From: Lishizhenia tianjinensis
Lineage (GTDB): Bacteria > Bacteroidota > Bacteroidia > Flavobacteriales_D > Crocinitomicaceae
Reading direction: 5' to 3'
DNA length: 64,000 bases
Assembly: GCF_900116425.1 (NCBI RefSeq)
Contig: NZ_FPAS01000002.1
Coordinates: 576,537-640,536 of the forward strand
Shown here: piece after piece, positions 34,556-45,005 of the stretch
How the letters are laid out: every line of letters starts with the position of its first letter
Numbering within the stretch: position 1 is the stretch's first letter
Program-made: the position numbers and the translations under genes
Notes under the pieces: generated by a model
Told to the model about the DNA's origin: nothing
The model's input: the letters and a program-made list of their open reading frames with translations, nothing else
Database searches by the model: none

Positions 34556-34586
34556 AAAAAAGGCCGTCTATTTTAGACGGCCTTTT
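34556..34586. terminator. bidirectional terminator between the peroxidase gene and the convergent T9SS gene
   Basis: Perfect stem AAAAGGCCGTCTA / TAGACGGCCTTTT with a 3-base loop, flanked by A run on the left and T run on the right, so it can act in both directions. Confidence 0.85.
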
Positions 34587-34593
34587 ACGTATC

Positions 34594-36216
34594 CTATTGT
34601 TTCACAATTCTAAAAAGTTCTGAAAAGTTCTGATTGTCACTATATATTTGAATGAAATAAATACCGGTTTCCAAGTGGTCAAGGTTTAATTTGAAATCAC
34701 TTTCTTGTAAGTTGTGGTAAGTCTCAATTTTTGCTCCTTTTGTATCGAAAAGAGTTAAATCATAATTAAGTTGAGATGAAGTGCTAATAGTGATTTCACT
34801 TTCAAAAGGATTGGGGGATAAACGAATATTGATATCCTTTTCAACAGAGATGTTTGCATGGGATAAATCCATGCATATCGTGGTGTCAATACATCCATTT
34901 GAAGATAGTTCTAGAGCGAATTGTCCAGTGTAAGGGAAGGTGAATTCATTCATGTCTGTTGCACCTGGTACCGGAAAGTAGTTGTTGTCACAGTAGAGCC
35001 ATTGGTAGCTCACTCCAGGTATGGAATCGTAAAAAACAGTTCCATAATTCCCCATTTGTGGGTCTATAGAATTGATTACAGTGTTGGCGTTAACATCACT
35101 TTGAAAATCGATTAACAACAAGTCTGAATAAGTATTTCCACAAGCATCGGTTACAACATAGCTGTAGAATAAAGTGTCGTTATATTGATTGGCAAATTCA
35201 ACGAAGAAGGTTGTGTCCTGTAGCGTTTGGTTGTTTACCTCTATACTGTATGGTTCAACACCTCCTGTGATGTTAGAAAATGAATAGAAAACAGTGTCAT
35301 TAATACAATCAACAGCCGTGTAATGCGTCAAAGGATCAGACGTAATTGAGAGATTAGCAGGATGGGTATTTACAATTACAGGTGAAGAGCTGCAAAGTAG
35401 AACTCCATTGGCATCATAAAGAGAAGCGGTGAAAACTGTGTCGTTCGGAATAGTAGGGGAAATACTTGTAACATTAGTAGCTCCGGTGCTCCAAATAAGA
35501 TCGTGTGAAGTGGCGAAGTCACAAGAACCAACATCACCGTAAATGATTAATTCTTGAACGTTGAATTTGTCGCAACACACGCCTGATGAATAATGTTGTT
35601 TTAATCTAACTTGCATGTTTTGTCCTATTGTACTTGTTGGGAAACTGTAGCTATATGTTGTCCATGGAAGTTCTGGTTGTCCATCGTCTGGTGACAAAAA
35701 GGAGTTGGCTATGTTCTGGGTAACCAATACGTTCGTATCAACGCCATGGGGCATGATATAACGCAAAAGTTCCCATGTTTGTCCTCCATCTATAGTGTAT
35801 TCAACGGCTATCCCTTCGTTTTTTAGGTCAGCACCATCACAAGAATTTGTAGCATCTTGATCACCCGAGTAAAGTTGAAAGCTAATTCCAGAATTCGGAC
35901 AAGCATTGTAAAAAAGTTTTGAGGTAATAGAGGGCGTTCCTGTATTGGTCGTAGCAAGAGTGAGGTAGTTACTATAGTCAGGATTATTACCGCAGGCTGT
36001 ACTAACGTAGCAATTACCTGAACTAATTGTCCAGTCAGGAGATAATTGATTGTTGGCAAAGGTATCTATGAAGAGTACAGGACTTGCATAGGCGTTAAGT
36101 TGAACAGATGAATTAATACATACGGTTGTGTCTGTAGGTGTTATACCAATTAGACAATTTTGACCATAGGAAAATGCACTGATAAGTAAACCGAGAAGTA
36201 GGGTGGTTAATTTCAT
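34594..36216 (-). CDS. T9SS-sorted secreted protein, unknown function
   Basis: 540 residues from ATG 36216; a further 14 codons upstream are in frame but give no signal peptide, whereas MKLTTLLLGLLISAFSYGQ does. The N-terminal third (about 50-220) resembles MAM/jelly-roll-like adhesion modules with several Cys residues (NSCDGADLKNEG, SSGVCCDKFNVQELIIYGD). Ig-like or PKD-like repeats occupy the middle (about 220-440). The C-terminus is a T9SS domain (LSPNPFESEITI ... GIYFIQIYSDNQNF). No enzyme motif is recognised. It converges on the peroxidase gene and shares its terminator. Confidence 0.8.
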   Translation of the reverse strand: MKLTTLLLGLLISAFSYGQNCLIGITPTDTTVCINSSVQLNAYASPVLFIDTFANNQLSPDWTISSGNCYVSTACGNNPDYSNYLTLATTNTGTPSITSKLFYNACPNSGISFQLYSGDQDATNSCDGADLKNEGIAVEYTIDGGQTWELLRYIMPHGVDTNVLVTQNIANSFLSPDDGQPELPWTTYSYSFPTSTIGQNMQVRLKQHYSSGVCCDKFNVQELIIYGDVGSCDFATSHDLIWSTGATNVTSISPTIPNDTVFTASLYDANGVLLCSSSPVIVNTHPANLSITSDPLTHYTAVDCINDTVFYSFSNITGGVEPYSIEVNNQTLQDTTFFVEFANQYNDTLFYSYVVTDACGNTYSDLLLIDFQSDVNANTVINSIDPQMGNYGTVFYDSIPGVSYQWLYCDNNYFPVPGATDMNEFTFPYTGQFALELSSNGCIDTTICMDLSHANISVEKDINIRLSPNPFESEITISTSSQLNYDLTLFDTKGAKIETYHNLQESDFKLNLDHLETGIYFIQIYSDNQNFSELFRIVKQ

Positions 36217-36237
36217 GTTTATTATTTTTTTGTAAAA

Positions 36238-36272
36238 ATAAAAAAAAAGCCCCATCAAGGATGGAGCTTTTT
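36238..36272 (-). terminator. Rho-independent terminator of the thrS-infC-rpmI-rplT operon
   Basis: Minus-strand stem AAGCTCCATC / GATGGGGCTT (one G-U pair), loop CTT, followed by at least eight T. It lies 22 bases past the rplT stop, just before the start of the T9SS gene. Confidence 0.8.
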
Positions 36273-36294
36273 TATAGAGAGAGTTGAATTTATT

Positions 36295-36642
36295 TTACTT
36301 TTTCAAAGAATCAACGATTGCTTTGAAAGCTTCTGGGTGGTTCATCGCTAAATCAGCCAATACCTTACGGTTTAACTCGATTCCAGAATTATTAACCGCT
36401 CCCATGAATTGAGAATAGCTCATTCCGTGCTGACGTGCACCAGCGTTAATACGCTGAATCCACAATGAACGGAAATTTCTTTTCTTTTGCTTACGTCCTT
36501 CGTAGGCGTATGCTAAACCTTTTTCAACAGCGTTTTTCGCTACTGTCCAAACATTTTTTCTTCTTCCGTAGTATCCTTTAGCTAACTTAAGAACATTCTT
36601 ACGCTTCGCTCTTGACGCTACATGATTTACACTTCTTGGCAT
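36295..36642 (-). CDS. rplT: 50S ribosomal protein L20
   Basis: 115 residues, the usual L20 length. The N-terminal basic extension ([29 protein letters not shown]) and the globular part ([21 protein letters not shown]) are family hallmarks. L20 is an early 23S rRNA-binding assembly protein. Last gene of the thrS-infC-rpmI-rplT operon. The 108-base gap before it contains small inverted repeats (for example CTCC-TC-GGAG near 36740), which could form part of an L20 autoregulatory leader as in other bacteria, but the fold is not clear enough to annotate. Confidence 0.97.
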   Translation of the reverse strand: MPRSVNHVASRAKRKNVLKLAKGYYGRRKNVWTVAKNAVEKGLAYAYEGRKQKKRNFRSLWIQRINAGARQHGMSYSQFMGAVNNSGIELNRKVLADLAMNHPEAFKAIVDSLKK

Positions 36643-36750
36643 ATCTTTTAATTTTTTTGGTACAATGTGCTCCCTTTTTTCATGAAGTCTTAGTTACACA
36701 ATACCGGGTTTAATAAATTTAACCGAATGTATAATTTCTCCGAGGAGAGA

Positions 36751-36948
36751 TTATTTCATTCTTAATTGTACTTTGATGTTTGCTTCGTCAGCTTTGTCAA
36801 CTAATCCTGCGTGCGTCAAATTACGTTTTTGCTTTTTCGTCTTCTTTGTTAAGATGTGACTTTTAAAAGCGTGTTTTCTTTTGATTTTACCTGTTCCAGT
36901 TACTTTGAATCTCTTCTTAGCACTAGATTTTGTTTTCATTTTTGGCAT
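36751..36948 (-). CDS. rpmI: 50S ribosomal protein L35
   Basis: 65 residues, strongly basic. The N-terminus [20 protein letters not shown] and the segment [17 protein letters not shown] are diagnostic for L35. It lies between infC and rplT in the standard order, with 58 bases to infC. Confidence 0.97.
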   Translation of the reverse strand: MPKMKTKSSAKKRFKVTGTGKIKRKHAFKSHILTKKTKKQKRNLTHAGLVDKADEANIKVQLRMK

Positions 36949-37006
36949 CTTCTCTTTTCTTTAAAGTTACCTCTCTCTTTATCTTCGTATGGGAAACTTC
37001 CCTGTA

Positions 37007-37555
37007 CTACTTTTTCTTCGGGTTAAGCATAATTGTCATACGCTTACCTTCTAATTTTGGCATTTGCTCTAACACACCGTAATCAGCTAATTCCTGAGCG
37101 AATTTCAATAATAAAATTTCACCTCTGTCTTTAAATACGATAGTTCTACCTCTAAAGAATACGAAAGCTTTTACTTTACTTCCTTCTTCTAAGAATTTCT
37201 TAGCATGAGCCAACTTGAAGTTGAAATCGTGATCATCTGTATTGGGACCAAAACGGATTTCTTTGATAACAACTTTAGACTGCTTCGCTTTAAGCTCTTT
37301 TTGTTTCTTCTTTTGGTTGTACAAGAATTTCTTGTAATCCAAAATTTTAGCTACTGGCGGATCAGCCTTAGGAGAAATCTCAACCAAATCAAGACCTTCT
37401 TCTTCTGCAAGTTTAATAGCATCACGTGTTGCAATAACTTGAGGTTCTACACCTTCTCCTACTAATCTTACTTTAGGCACGCGAATTCTATCATTAATTC
37501 TGTGCGGATCTTCTTGTCTTCTGGGTTGAAACTTTTTTCTAGGTCCTTTTCTCAT
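37007..37555 (-). CDS. infC: translation initiation factor IF-3
   Basis: 182 residues: N-terminal domain (about 15-85, [20 protein letters not shown] and [19 protein letters not shown]), basic linker ([14 protein letters not shown]), and C-terminal domain (about 100-180, [25 protein letters not shown]). IF-3 keeps 30S subunits free and checks start codons. In enterobacteria infC starts with AUU for autoregulation; here the start is an ordinary ATG. It lies 35 bases after thrS in the operon. Confidence 0.97.
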   Translation of the reverse strand: MRKGPRKKFQPRRQEDPHRINDRIRVPKVRLVGEGVEPQVIATRDAIKLAEEEGLDLVEISPKADPPVAKILDYKKFLYNQKKKQKELKAKQSKVVIKEIRFGPNTDDHDFNFKLAHAKKFLEEGSKVKAFVFFRGRTIVFKDRGEILLLKFAQELADYGVLEQMPKLEGKRMTIMLNPKKK

Positions 37556-37590
37556 TTACTCTTTTTATGATTCACTACTTAAAATAACAA

Positions 37591-39537
37591 TTATTTGTCA
37601 GTAGTCAATTCTTCGTCTATTAATTTATTTACTATTTCTACAAATGCGTCTAATGTAACCGATCCTAAATCACCTGTTCCACGTTGACGTACCGCTAGGG
37701 TATTGTTCTCCGCTTCTTGCTCTCCAACGATTAACATAAAAGGTATTTTAGATAGCTCAGCTTCTCTAATTTTTTTACCAATCTTCTCATTTCGAGCGTC
37801 TACGAAACCGCGAATATCGTAATTATTTAGTAAACCAGAAACTTTTTCTGCATAGTCATTATATTTTTCACTGATAGGAAGTATAGCGAATTGTTCTGTT
37901 GTTAACCACAATGGGAAATCTCCAGCACAGTGCTCTAACAATACAGCAACGAATCTTTCCATAGATCCAAATGGTGCTCTGTGTATCATTACAGGTCTGT
38001 GTTTTTGGTTATCGCTACCTGTGTATTCCAATTCGAAACGCTCTGGTAAGTTGTAGTCTACCTGAATAGTTCCTAACTGCCATTCTCTTCCTAACGCATC
38101 TTGTACCATGAAGTCTAACTTCGGTCCGTAAAAGGCTGCCTCTCCGTATTCTACTACAGTTGGTAATCCTTTTTCTTCCGCAGCTTCCATAATCGCACTT
38201 TCTGCTTTTACCCAGTTGGCATCTTCACCAATGTACTTCTCTGGTTTTTCAGGATCACGTAAAGAAATTTGGGCTTTAAAATTCTCAAATTTCAAGGTCT
38301 TGAAGATGTACAATACTAAATCGATAACCTTCTTAAACTCGTCTTTTACTTGATCTTGTGTACAGAAAATGTGGGCGTCATCTTGCGTAAATCCTCTTAC
38401 ACGTGTCAACCCATGTAACTCTCCTGATTGCTCGTAACGATAAACTGTACCGAATTCTGCAAACCTTACAGGTAAATCTCTGTACGACCTTGGTCTTGAC
38501 TTAAAAATCTCACAGTGGTGCGGACAGTTCATTGGTTTCAACAAGAATTCTTCATCCTCGTCTGGCGTGTTAATCGGTTGGAAAGAATCCTTTCCGTATT
38601 TCGCGTAGTGACCAGAACAAACGTACAATTCCTTACTTCCAATGTGTGGAGTAATTACTTGATCGTAACCACCTTTACGCTGTGCTTTCTTTAAGAAGTT
38701 TTCCAAACGCTCACGCAATGCAGCTCCCTTCGGTAACCATAAAGGTAATCCTTGACCTACACGTTGAGAGAAAGTAAATAAGTCTAATTCCTTACCTAAT
38801 TTTCTGTGATCACGTTTTTTCGCTTCTTCCAAACGCTCTAAGTATTCGGTTAACTCTTTCGCTTTCGGGAAAGTGATACCGTAAATACGCGTCAACTGCT
38901 TGTTGTTTTCATCTCCTCTCCAGTAAGCTCCAGCAATAGAAGTCAACTTCACTGCTTTGATGAATCCAGAGTTAGGGATGTGTGGTCCTCTACATAAATC
39001 TGTAAAGTTTCCTTGTGTATAGAAAGTGATGTTTCCATCGTCCAATCCTTCAATTAATTCTAATTTGTACGGATCTTCTTTTTCTGTAAAGTACTTAATT
39101 GCATCTTCTTTAGAAATCTCTTGACGAACGAACTCTAACTTTTCTTTCGCCAAATCTTTCACCTTCTTTTCTACCTTTTCTAAGTCTTTTTCAGTGATGG
39201 TATATTCACCGAAATCTACGTCGTAGTAAAATCCATTTTCAATTGGGGGACCAATCGCTAATTTGATTCCTGGGTAGAAAAACTCTAATGCTTCAGCCAT
39301 GATGTGTGCAGAAGAGTGCCACATGGTTGATTTACCTTCCGTATCATTCCAGGTTAAAAGTTGAAGATCTACATCTTCATTAATCGGACGAAATGCATCT
39401 TGCACCTCTCCATTTACTTTTGCGGCAAGAACATTTCTTGCTAATCCTTCAGAAATACTTTTGGCAACATCTAATGCAGTGCTTCCTTTGTCGTATTCTC
39501 TTACCGAACCGTCGGGTAGAGTTACTTTTATCATCAT
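37591..39537 (-). CDS. thrS: threonyl-tRNA synthetase
   Basis: 648 residues: TGS domain (1-62), editing domain (about 63-225, [16 protein letters not shown] and the zinc-like histidine motif), class II catalytic core (about 240-535) with [37 protein letters not shown] and [13 protein letters not shown], and anticodon-binding domain (about 540-645). Both ATG 39537 and 39534 are possible starts. First gene of the operon; a TATTTTTG box lies 26 bases upstream. No leader resembling the E. coli thrS operator was identified. Confidence 0.97.
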   Translation of the reverse strand: MMIKVTLPDGSVREYDKGSTALDVAKSISEGLARNVLAAKVNGEVQDAFRPINEDVDLQLLTWNDTEGKSTMWHSSAHIMAEALEFFYPGIKLAIGPPIENGFYYDVDFGEYTITEKDLEKVEKKVKDLAKEKLEFVRQEISKEDAIKYFTEKEDPYKLELIEGLDDGNITFYTQGNFTDLCRGPHIPNSGFIKAVKLTSIAGAYWRGDENNKQLTRIYGITFPKAKELTEYLERLEEAKKRDHRKLGKELDLFTFSQRVGQGLPLWLPKGAALRERLENFLKKAQRKGGYDQVITPHIGSKELYVCSGHYAKYGKDSFQPINTPDEDEEFLLKPMNCPHHCEIFKSRPRSYRDLPVRFAEFGTVYRYEQSGELHGLTRVRGFTQDDAHIFCTQDQVKDEFKKVIDLVLYIFKTLKFENFKAQISLRDPEKPEKYIGEDANWVKAESAIMEAAEEKGLPTVVEYGEAAFYGPKLDFMVQDALGREWQLGTIQVDYNLPERFELEYTGSDNQKHRPVMIHRAPFGSMERFVAVLLEHCAGDFPLWLTTEQFAILPISEKYNDYAEKVSGLLNNYDIRGFVDARNEKIGKKIREAELSKIPFMLIVGEQEAENNTLAVRQRGTGDLGSVTLDAFVEIVNKLIDEELTTDK

Positions 39538-39563
39538 CTAGTTTTGCTAAAAATTTAAGACTA

Positions 39564-39571
39564 CAAAAATA
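39564..39571 (-). promoter_or_regulatory. candidate -7 element for thrS
   Basis: Minus-strand TATTTTTG fits TAnnTTTG, predicting a leader of about 20 bases. No clear -33 TTG. The remaining 145 bases up to comEC show nothing else recognisable. Confidence 0.45.
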
Positions 39572-39716
39572 AAAAGAATATTGCTAGTACAGAAGCTAAA
39601 AGCCAGATTATACAAAGTTTCTTGGCATGAGATTTATCAATGTGATTTTCTAAGATTATTTGTGAAGTAAAGGAGAAAGTTGTAACTTCTTGCACAACCT
39701 AATTTAAATCAGCCTT

Positions 39717-41630
39717 ATGTCACCTAAACTCAAAGTTCCGAGTCTTGCATTTCATCTATTGCTATGCCTTGTTTTATCCTATGTTTTAGCTGCAGGAATT
39801 AGTTTTGAAGTTGATACTTACTTTTGCTTATTATCTTGTTTTTCAGTTCTTTTGATGGTTTTGAATTTCATCTTGAAACGTCGTGCTTTCCTTAAGGTGA
39901 AACTCAAGTCCGTTGTACTCTATTTCTTGTTTCTCACTTTCTGTATGTTACGCTACGAGGTGTATGTGGAAGGTCAAAACTACTTACTTCTTTCTTTACA
40001 AAATACAGATGAGGCCGTCGTGGTGGAAGCAGAATTTATTCAGGGCAAAGTCAGTGAGGGGAATTATTCTCCCTTGCTTTTTGAGGTGAATACTGTTTTT
40101 TTAGCTGAAAGTAAGTTTCAAACCAAAGAAAAATTGTTGGTTGTTTACTTCCAAGATTCAACGCAGCCCTTGCTTCAAATAGGAGAGGTGCTTTGTTTTC
40201 GGGCTAATTTGTCGCCCATTTCTAATAGTACGAATCCAGGCGCTTTCGACGCTCTTTCTTTTTGGGAAAACAAAGGGGTGAGAACCAGGGTGTTTTTACG
40301 ATCAGACCAAAGTTTGAAGGTGGGAAAGAACCATAGATGGCAGCAGGTATTTTCTACTTGGAGGGAAAAGTTAGCCGTGAAGTTCGAAGGTGTTTTGGCA
40401 TCCAAAGAGGCTGGAATTGCCAAGGCTTTGGTTTTGGGTGATAAGTCTGATCTAAACACCGATGTAAAAGATGATTTTACTGCAGCTGGAGCAATGCATG
40501 TATTGGCCGTTTCGGGTTTGCATGTTGGGATACTACTTTTTTGCTTGCAATTTTTCTTTCAAAAGATTCCCTTTTTAAGGAAGAAGAATCTGTATTTCAT
40601 CGTAGCTCTTGTCGTCTTGTGGGGCTACGCTTTTTTAACCGGTGCTTCTCCCTCAGTCATTCGAGCCACAACGATGTTTACCTTTTTGGTACTGGGTAAA
40701 TTAAGAGGGAAAGGAATGTTTAGCATGGAGGTCTTGATAAGCACGGCCTTTTTAATGTTGCTTCTTTCTCCCGCTTATTTAAAGGATATAGGTTTTCAAT
40801 TGTCTTTTTCAGCCATGTTTTCAATTGCTCTATTTTTCGAAGGGATAAAAAATCTTTTGCATTTCAAACAGGGGTGGCTCCATAAAATATGGGAGGGAAC
40901 GGCACTTTGTTTTGCGGCGCAATTGGGTACCTTACCCTTGAGCTTATATTATTTTCATCAATTACCCAATTACTTTTTAATTACCAATTTGGTGCTTTTA
41001 CTCATGGCCTTTGCAGCTATGTTTTCCGGACTACTTTTTTTGGTGACTTCTGTACTTCCTTTTGTCTCGGATTTAACGGCGTTTTTGTTGAAAATTAGTT
41101 TTAATTCTTTATCAAGTGCAATGGAGGAAATTGCAAGTTGGCCCTATGCGCTGACTCAAGGCATTCAAATCGGGTTGGGGAGTATGTTTGTGTTGTACGC
41201 ACTTTTACTTTTTATCCAATTTCAAGTACAGTTAAGGCGGCTAAAATTGATATTAATTGCGGGGGTAGTTTTTTTTCTTACTGCAGGTTGGATAGTGAAG
41301 GAAAGAGAGGCGAGTTTAAGGGAGGTTCATTTATTTGTTCTAGAAGCAAAGGGGCCGGCTTTACTTTTTTCCTTGCAGGGAAACCATCATGTGGTTTACG
41401 AAAGCTCGAACCCTTCTTTGCGAAAGGAACTGGCGTTTGTTTTGAAAAACTACCAACAAAAAAATGGGGGAGAAATTAGTTTTCATCCCTTGGAAGATGA
41501 GCGAATTAGTATAGGAGAATTACAAGTGGAAGTCCGTCAAGATTCACTTTACTTAAATTACCATTCGCTAGAACACCATCTGGCACTTAAGGATAAACAA
41601 GATAGTTGTTTAGAAATCCGTTTGCCTTAA
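39717..41630 (+). CDS. comEC: ComEC/Rec2-family DNA-uptake channel protein
   Basis: 637 residues. N-terminal membrane helices and an OB-like DUF4131 region (about 100-190); then the competence core with MHVLAVSGLHVGILLF at about 260-275 and further multi-helix segments to about 520. The C-terminal beta-lactamase-like domain of full ComEC proteins (usually 700-800 residues) is reduced here to a short beta-rich tail (about 540-637) without its metal ligands. ComEC imports single-stranded DNA across the inner membrane during transformation. No other competence genes are in the window. Its last 21 bases overlap the convergent lipoprotein gene. Confidence 0.88.
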   Translation: MSPKLKVPSLAFHLLLCLVLSYVLAAGISFEVDTYFCLLSCFSVLLMVLNFILKRRAFLKVKLKSVVLYFLFLTFCMLRYEVYVEGQNYLLLSLQNTDEAVVVEAEFIQGKVSEGNYSPLLFEVNTVFLAESKFQTKEKLLVVYFQDSTQPLLQIGEVLCFRANLSPISNSTNPGAFDALSFWENKGVRTRVFLRSDQSLKVGKNHRWQQVFSTWREKLAVKFEGVLASKEAGIAKALVLGDKSDLNTDVKDDFTAAGAMHVLAVSGLHVGILLFCLQFFFQKIPFLRKKNLYFIVALVVLWGYAFLTGASPSVIRATTMFTFLVLGKLRGKGMFSMEVLISTAFLMLLLSPAYLKDIGFQLSFSAMFSIALFFEGIKNLLHFKQGWLHKIWEGTALCFAAQLGTLPLSLYYFHQLPNYFLITNLVLLLMAFAAMFSGLLFLVTSVLPFVSDLTAFLLKISFNSLSSAMEEIASWPYALTQGIQIGLGSMFVLYALLLFIQFQVQLRRLKLILIAGVVFFLTAGWIVKEREASLREVHLFVLEAKGPALLFSLQGNHHVVYESSNPSLRKELAFVLKNYQQKNGGEISFHPLEDERISIGELQVEVRQDSLYLNYHSLEHHLALKDKQDSCLEIRLP

Positions 41631-42506
41631 ATAAACATCGTAGCGATATTCATGGAATTGAGGTTGTTGGTCATCTGAAAATTCTATAACACAGTAATAA
41701 GCAACTGTTTGGCCGTCTGCCGTTTCTTCTATTTCAAAATTGATAATGTTGAATTTTCTATCCAATTGATCACTTAAATCTTTCTCAACTAATTTTTTTA
41801 CACTTAAAGACCTAATTCTTTTTGCTTTGCGCATAAGACTCAAGGTGTGGTCTAAAAAAGCGTTGCGTTCTTCTGTACTAAACAAACTTTCATAGTGCGT
41901 TTTGTAGAGACGATAAAATTCAATTTCTTCTTGTGAGGGATAATAGTAGCTGGTGATAACAAAGGGCATGTTGAAAAAATAGATTTTATAGGTATAAAAC
42001 AGTTCTTTGTTGATTAAGTTAGAATCTAAAGGGGTGAGGAAGTTGACATTAATTTGGTTTTCGAGGTTAACCATTACTTCATGAATTTCAACTGTCGAAT
42101 CTTTTTTTACTGCGTAAACATGTTCTTGTTCGTAGATGATGTTACTTTTTTCTGCTTCAAGTTCTAGTCGTTTAACTGCAATGGCTTGATCTAATTCTTC
42201 GAGTTGATGATAATTCTTCCCTTTGTTTTTTAATAATTCTGTTTTAAGTCTGTACATAGAATCTAAAGGGAAGAAACTTTCTGGTTTAGTTACGATGAGT
42301 TTTCCATAAGCGATGCTTTCGTAACGGTTACTATCTTCTCCTAAGGTCGATTTTATATAGCGTTCAATGGCTAGTTCTCGGGTTTTTTCTTGACTCTGAA
42401 GACTTTTACCAACGTTCTTAGTTGAGGCACACGCCGGTAAAATTAAAAGCACAAGGTATAGCGGTAAAACATGAAAAAAGTATAAATGGTTTGTTTTCGA
42501 GCGCAT
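41610..42506 (-). CDS. predicted lipoprotein, unknown function
   Basis: 298 residues with a lipoprotein signal (LYLVLLILPACAS, lipobox LPAC, Cys at about 26). The mature part is charged and mostly helical (EELDQAIAVKRLELEAEKSN), followed by mixed alpha/beta with several aromatic residues (YYYPSQEEIEFYRLYKTHYESLF). No family recognised. It is divergent from the DUF5916 gene with only 27 bases between the start codons and convergent with comEC, overlapping it by 21 bases. Confidence 0.7.
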   Translation of the reverse strand: MRSKTNHLYFFHVLPLYLVLLILPACASTKNVGKSLQSQEKTRELAIERYIKSTLGEDSNRYESIAYGKLIVTKPESFFPLDSMYRLKTELLKNKGKNYHQLEELDQAIAVKRLELEAEKSNIIYEQEHVYAVKKDSTVEIHEVMVNLENQINVNFLTPLDSNLINKELFYTYKIYFFNMPFVITSYYYPSQEEIEFYRLYKTHYESLFSTEERNAFLDHTLSLMRKAKRIRSLSVKKLVEKDLSDQLDRKFNIINFEIEETADGQTVAYYCVIEFSDDQQPQFHEYRYDVYLRQTDF

Positions 42507-42533
42507 TGCTTATGATATTTGCGGTTCTTAATT

Positions 42534-44981
42534 ATGAAGTGCGGTTACATTCTTACAACTATTGTGCTATTTTTTACAATGATAGCAGATTTTGGATTAT
42601 CTCAAAGAACTTATCAGGTAAATAAATTGTCATCTGCCTTAGAATTAGATGGTTATTTAAATGAAGATTTTTGGGGCTCAGCACAATGTGCCTCAGATTT
42701 TATTGTAAACTACCCTCGTTTTGGAGATACATCCTCATTTTTGTCCAAATGCTACATGGTATACGCAGAGGATGCCATTTACATTGGCGGTGAATTTCAC
42801 GATCCTGAACCGGATAGTATTAGTTATTCTCTTTCGCAACGAGATGATGTTGGTAATGCCGACTGGATGGCGGTTTCTATAGATACCTATGGTAATAAAC
42901 AGCGCGCTTTCTACTTTTTTGTTACTGCTGCTGGAGTTGAAATAGACGGACTGATGGTGGATAATAACCTAGACTTGTCGTGGAACGCAGTATGGAAAAG
43001 TAAGGTGCAAAAACAGGATTATGGCTATAGTGTTGAAATAAAAATTCCTTATTCCGCCATACGTTTTCCGAACAAAGAAATACAGCATTGGAAGGTGAAT
43101 TTCAAACGTTCTGTACGTAGAAAAAGAGAAGAGTCTTATTGGTCGCCAGTAGACCCAAGAAAGTATGGAGAGATACAGCAAGCGGGTAAGGTAGAGGGAA
43201 TAAAAGGAATTCAACCACCTTTGCGTTTGTCCTTTACGCCTTACTTAACGGGCTATTATGAAAAGAATTCAGAGCAAGGTGAGGGTAATTACCGTTTAAA
43301 TGGAGGATTGGACCTGAAGTATGGAATTACAGAAGCCTTTACTTTAGATATGACCTTGATTCCTGATTTTGGTCAGGCCCGAAGTGATAATTTGGTTTTA
43401 AACCTTTCTCCCTTTGAAGTTCAGTTTGATGAGAACAGAGCTTTTTTTACAGAGGGTACAGATCTTTTTGGAATTGGTGATGTATTCTATTCGCGTAGGG
43501 TTGGAGGAACTCCATATAAGGCACAAGGTGTTTCCTCAGCTTTAAAAGGAAATGAAATTTTAACTGCCAACCCTCAAAAAGCGAACTTATTGAATGCTTC
43601 CAAAATTTCTGGAAGAACTAAAAACAATCTGGGGGTAGGTGTATTTAACGCCATTGAAGGTAGAAGTTTTGCTACAGTAAGGGATACAGTGACTGGTTTG
43701 GAACGCCAAGTTGAGACGAATCCTTACACGAATTATAACATCGTTTCACTGTCTAAACCTTTGAAGAATAACTCTTACGTTAATTTTTTAAACTCCAATG
43801 TACAGCGTGCAGGTGAGGCTAGAAACGCTAATGTTACCGTTGCTCAAAGTAATATTTTTTCGAAAGATGGCGATTACGCTGTTTTTACAGGACTTCGATT
43901 GAGTAATCTTCAAGAACAATCGTCGAGTACTATTGGTCATACGGCATTTATAGACCTAAGTAGAGTGCAAGGAGAGCACAACTTTGGGTTTAATTACAAT
44001 GAAATTAGTGATGATTTTAACCCGAATGATTTGGGGTATTTAGCGAGGAATAACTTTAGAGAATATGGTTTGTTCTACAAGTACTTTGATTTCAAACCGA
44101 AAAGAAATTTCTTGCGTAGATGGAGCGGGATAAATATGGCATATACAGAATTGTATGCGCCAGCGTTGTTCGAAACCTTACGCTTTAGTGCCTTTCACAG
44201 GAAAACCTATAAGAACTTCCTTACGGTGGGCTGTGATGTAAATGTTTATCCTTTGGGAAGTTTGGATCATTTTGAGGCGCGTTCTCCAGGTAACCCTGTA
44301 CAGAAAAATGCAAAGTACGATGCTAGCTTCTTTTACAGTAGTGATTATTCCAAACCCTTTGCCTTGGATGTTTCTGGGTATTTTGAAGATTACGTGGGTT
44401 GGGATCAGAGAAGTGCTTCTTTGGGAGTGAGTCCAAGGGTGCGTGTTTCTGATAAATGGTTTTTAGTCTTAGATGCTAATATTGACTATTTGGTCAATGA
44501 CTTTGGGTATGTACGTCCCATTGATTATGAAAGTGATGAAATCATTTTAGGAGAAAGAAACCGAAACATCATTACCAATACCTTTACTTCTGAATTCATT
44601 TTCACCAACAGAATGGGTATAGATATACGCGTGCGTCACAATTGGCAAAATGTAGACTATCATCGTTTTGACGCTTTGGGGAAGGATGGGAATAGAGTAG
44701 CATCTGCCTATACAGGAAGGGATAGTGAGGGACAAGAGATGCACGACATCAACTTCAATGCTTTTTCTATAGACTTGAATTATAGATGGGTGTTTTTACC
44801 TGGAAGTGAATTGAGGTTGGTTTATAAGAACAACATTTTAACGCAACAAGCAGATTTAGCTCCTAGTTATTTCAACAGTGTGGGTAATTTGTTCGAGTAC
44901 GCGCAAACCAATTCTTTCTCGTTTAGGTTGTTGGTCTTTATAGATGCCTTGTATTTCAAAGAAGGGCAGGACGTGCTTTAA
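42534..44981 (+). CDS. DUF5916 outer-membrane protein with N-terminal family-9-type carbohydrate-binding fold
   Basis: 815 residues from ATG 42534; an in-frame TTG at 42519 is rejected because it overlaps a promoter-like GATATTTG. Signal peptide about 1-23 (ends GLSQ). Residues about 30-215 resemble a CBM9-like sandwich (LDGYLNEDFWGSAQCASDF, MAVSIDTYGNKQRAFYFFV, VEIKIPYSAIRFP). The rest (about 225-815) is DUF5916: LSFTPYLTGYYE, DLKYGITEAFTLDMTLIPDFGQ and FFTEGTDLFGIGDVFYSRRVGG, probably a barrel. Widespread in Bacteroidota, no established function; surface glycan or peptide handling has been supposed. Full length. Confidence 0.85.
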   Translation: MKCGYILTTIVLFFTMIADFGLSQRTYQVNKLSSALELDGYLNEDFWGSAQCASDFIVNYPRFGDTSSFLSKCYMVYAEDAIYIGGEFHDPEPDSISYSLSQRDDVGNADWMAVSIDTYGNKQRAFYFFVTAAGVEIDGLMVDNNLDLSWNAVWKSKVQKQDYGYSVEIKIPYSAIRFPNKEIQHWKVNFKRSVRRKREESYWSPVDPRKYGEIQQAGKVEGIKGIQPPLRLSFTPYLTGYYEKNSEQGEGNYRLNGGLDLKYGITEAFTLDMTLIPDFGQARSDNLVLNLSPFEVQFDENRAFFTEGTDLFGIGDVFYSRRVGGTPYKAQGVSSALKGNEILTANPQKANLLNASKISGRTKNNLGVGVFNAIEGRSFATVRDTVTGLERQVETNPYTNYNIVSLSKPLKNNSYVNFLNSNVQRAGEARNANVTVAQSNIFSKDGDYAVFTGLRLSNLQEQSSSTIGHTAFIDLSRVQGEHNFGFNYNEISDDFNPNDLGYLARNNFREYGLFYKYFDFKPKRNFLRRWSGINMAYTELYAPALFETLRFSAFHRKTYKNFLTVGCDVNVYPLGSLDHFEARSPGNPVQKNAKYDASFFYSSDYSKPFALDVSGYFEDYVGWDQRSASLGVSPRVRVSDKWFLVLDANIDYLVNDFGYVRPIDYESDEIILGERNRNIITNTFTSEFIFTNRMGIDIRVRHNWQNVDYHRFDALGKDGNRVASAYTGRDSEGQEMHDINFNAFSIDLNYRWVFLPGSELRLVYKNNILTQQADLAPSYFNSVGNLFEYAQTNSFSFRLLVFIDALYFKEGQDVL

Positions 44982-45005
44982 ACATTCATCCCACCCTCTT
45001 TAGTT

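Noticed and set aside
36643-36750. L20 autoregulatory leader upstream of rplT
   Set aside because: Only short inverted repeats are visible and they do not clearly match a known L20-binding fold, so it was not listed as a feature.
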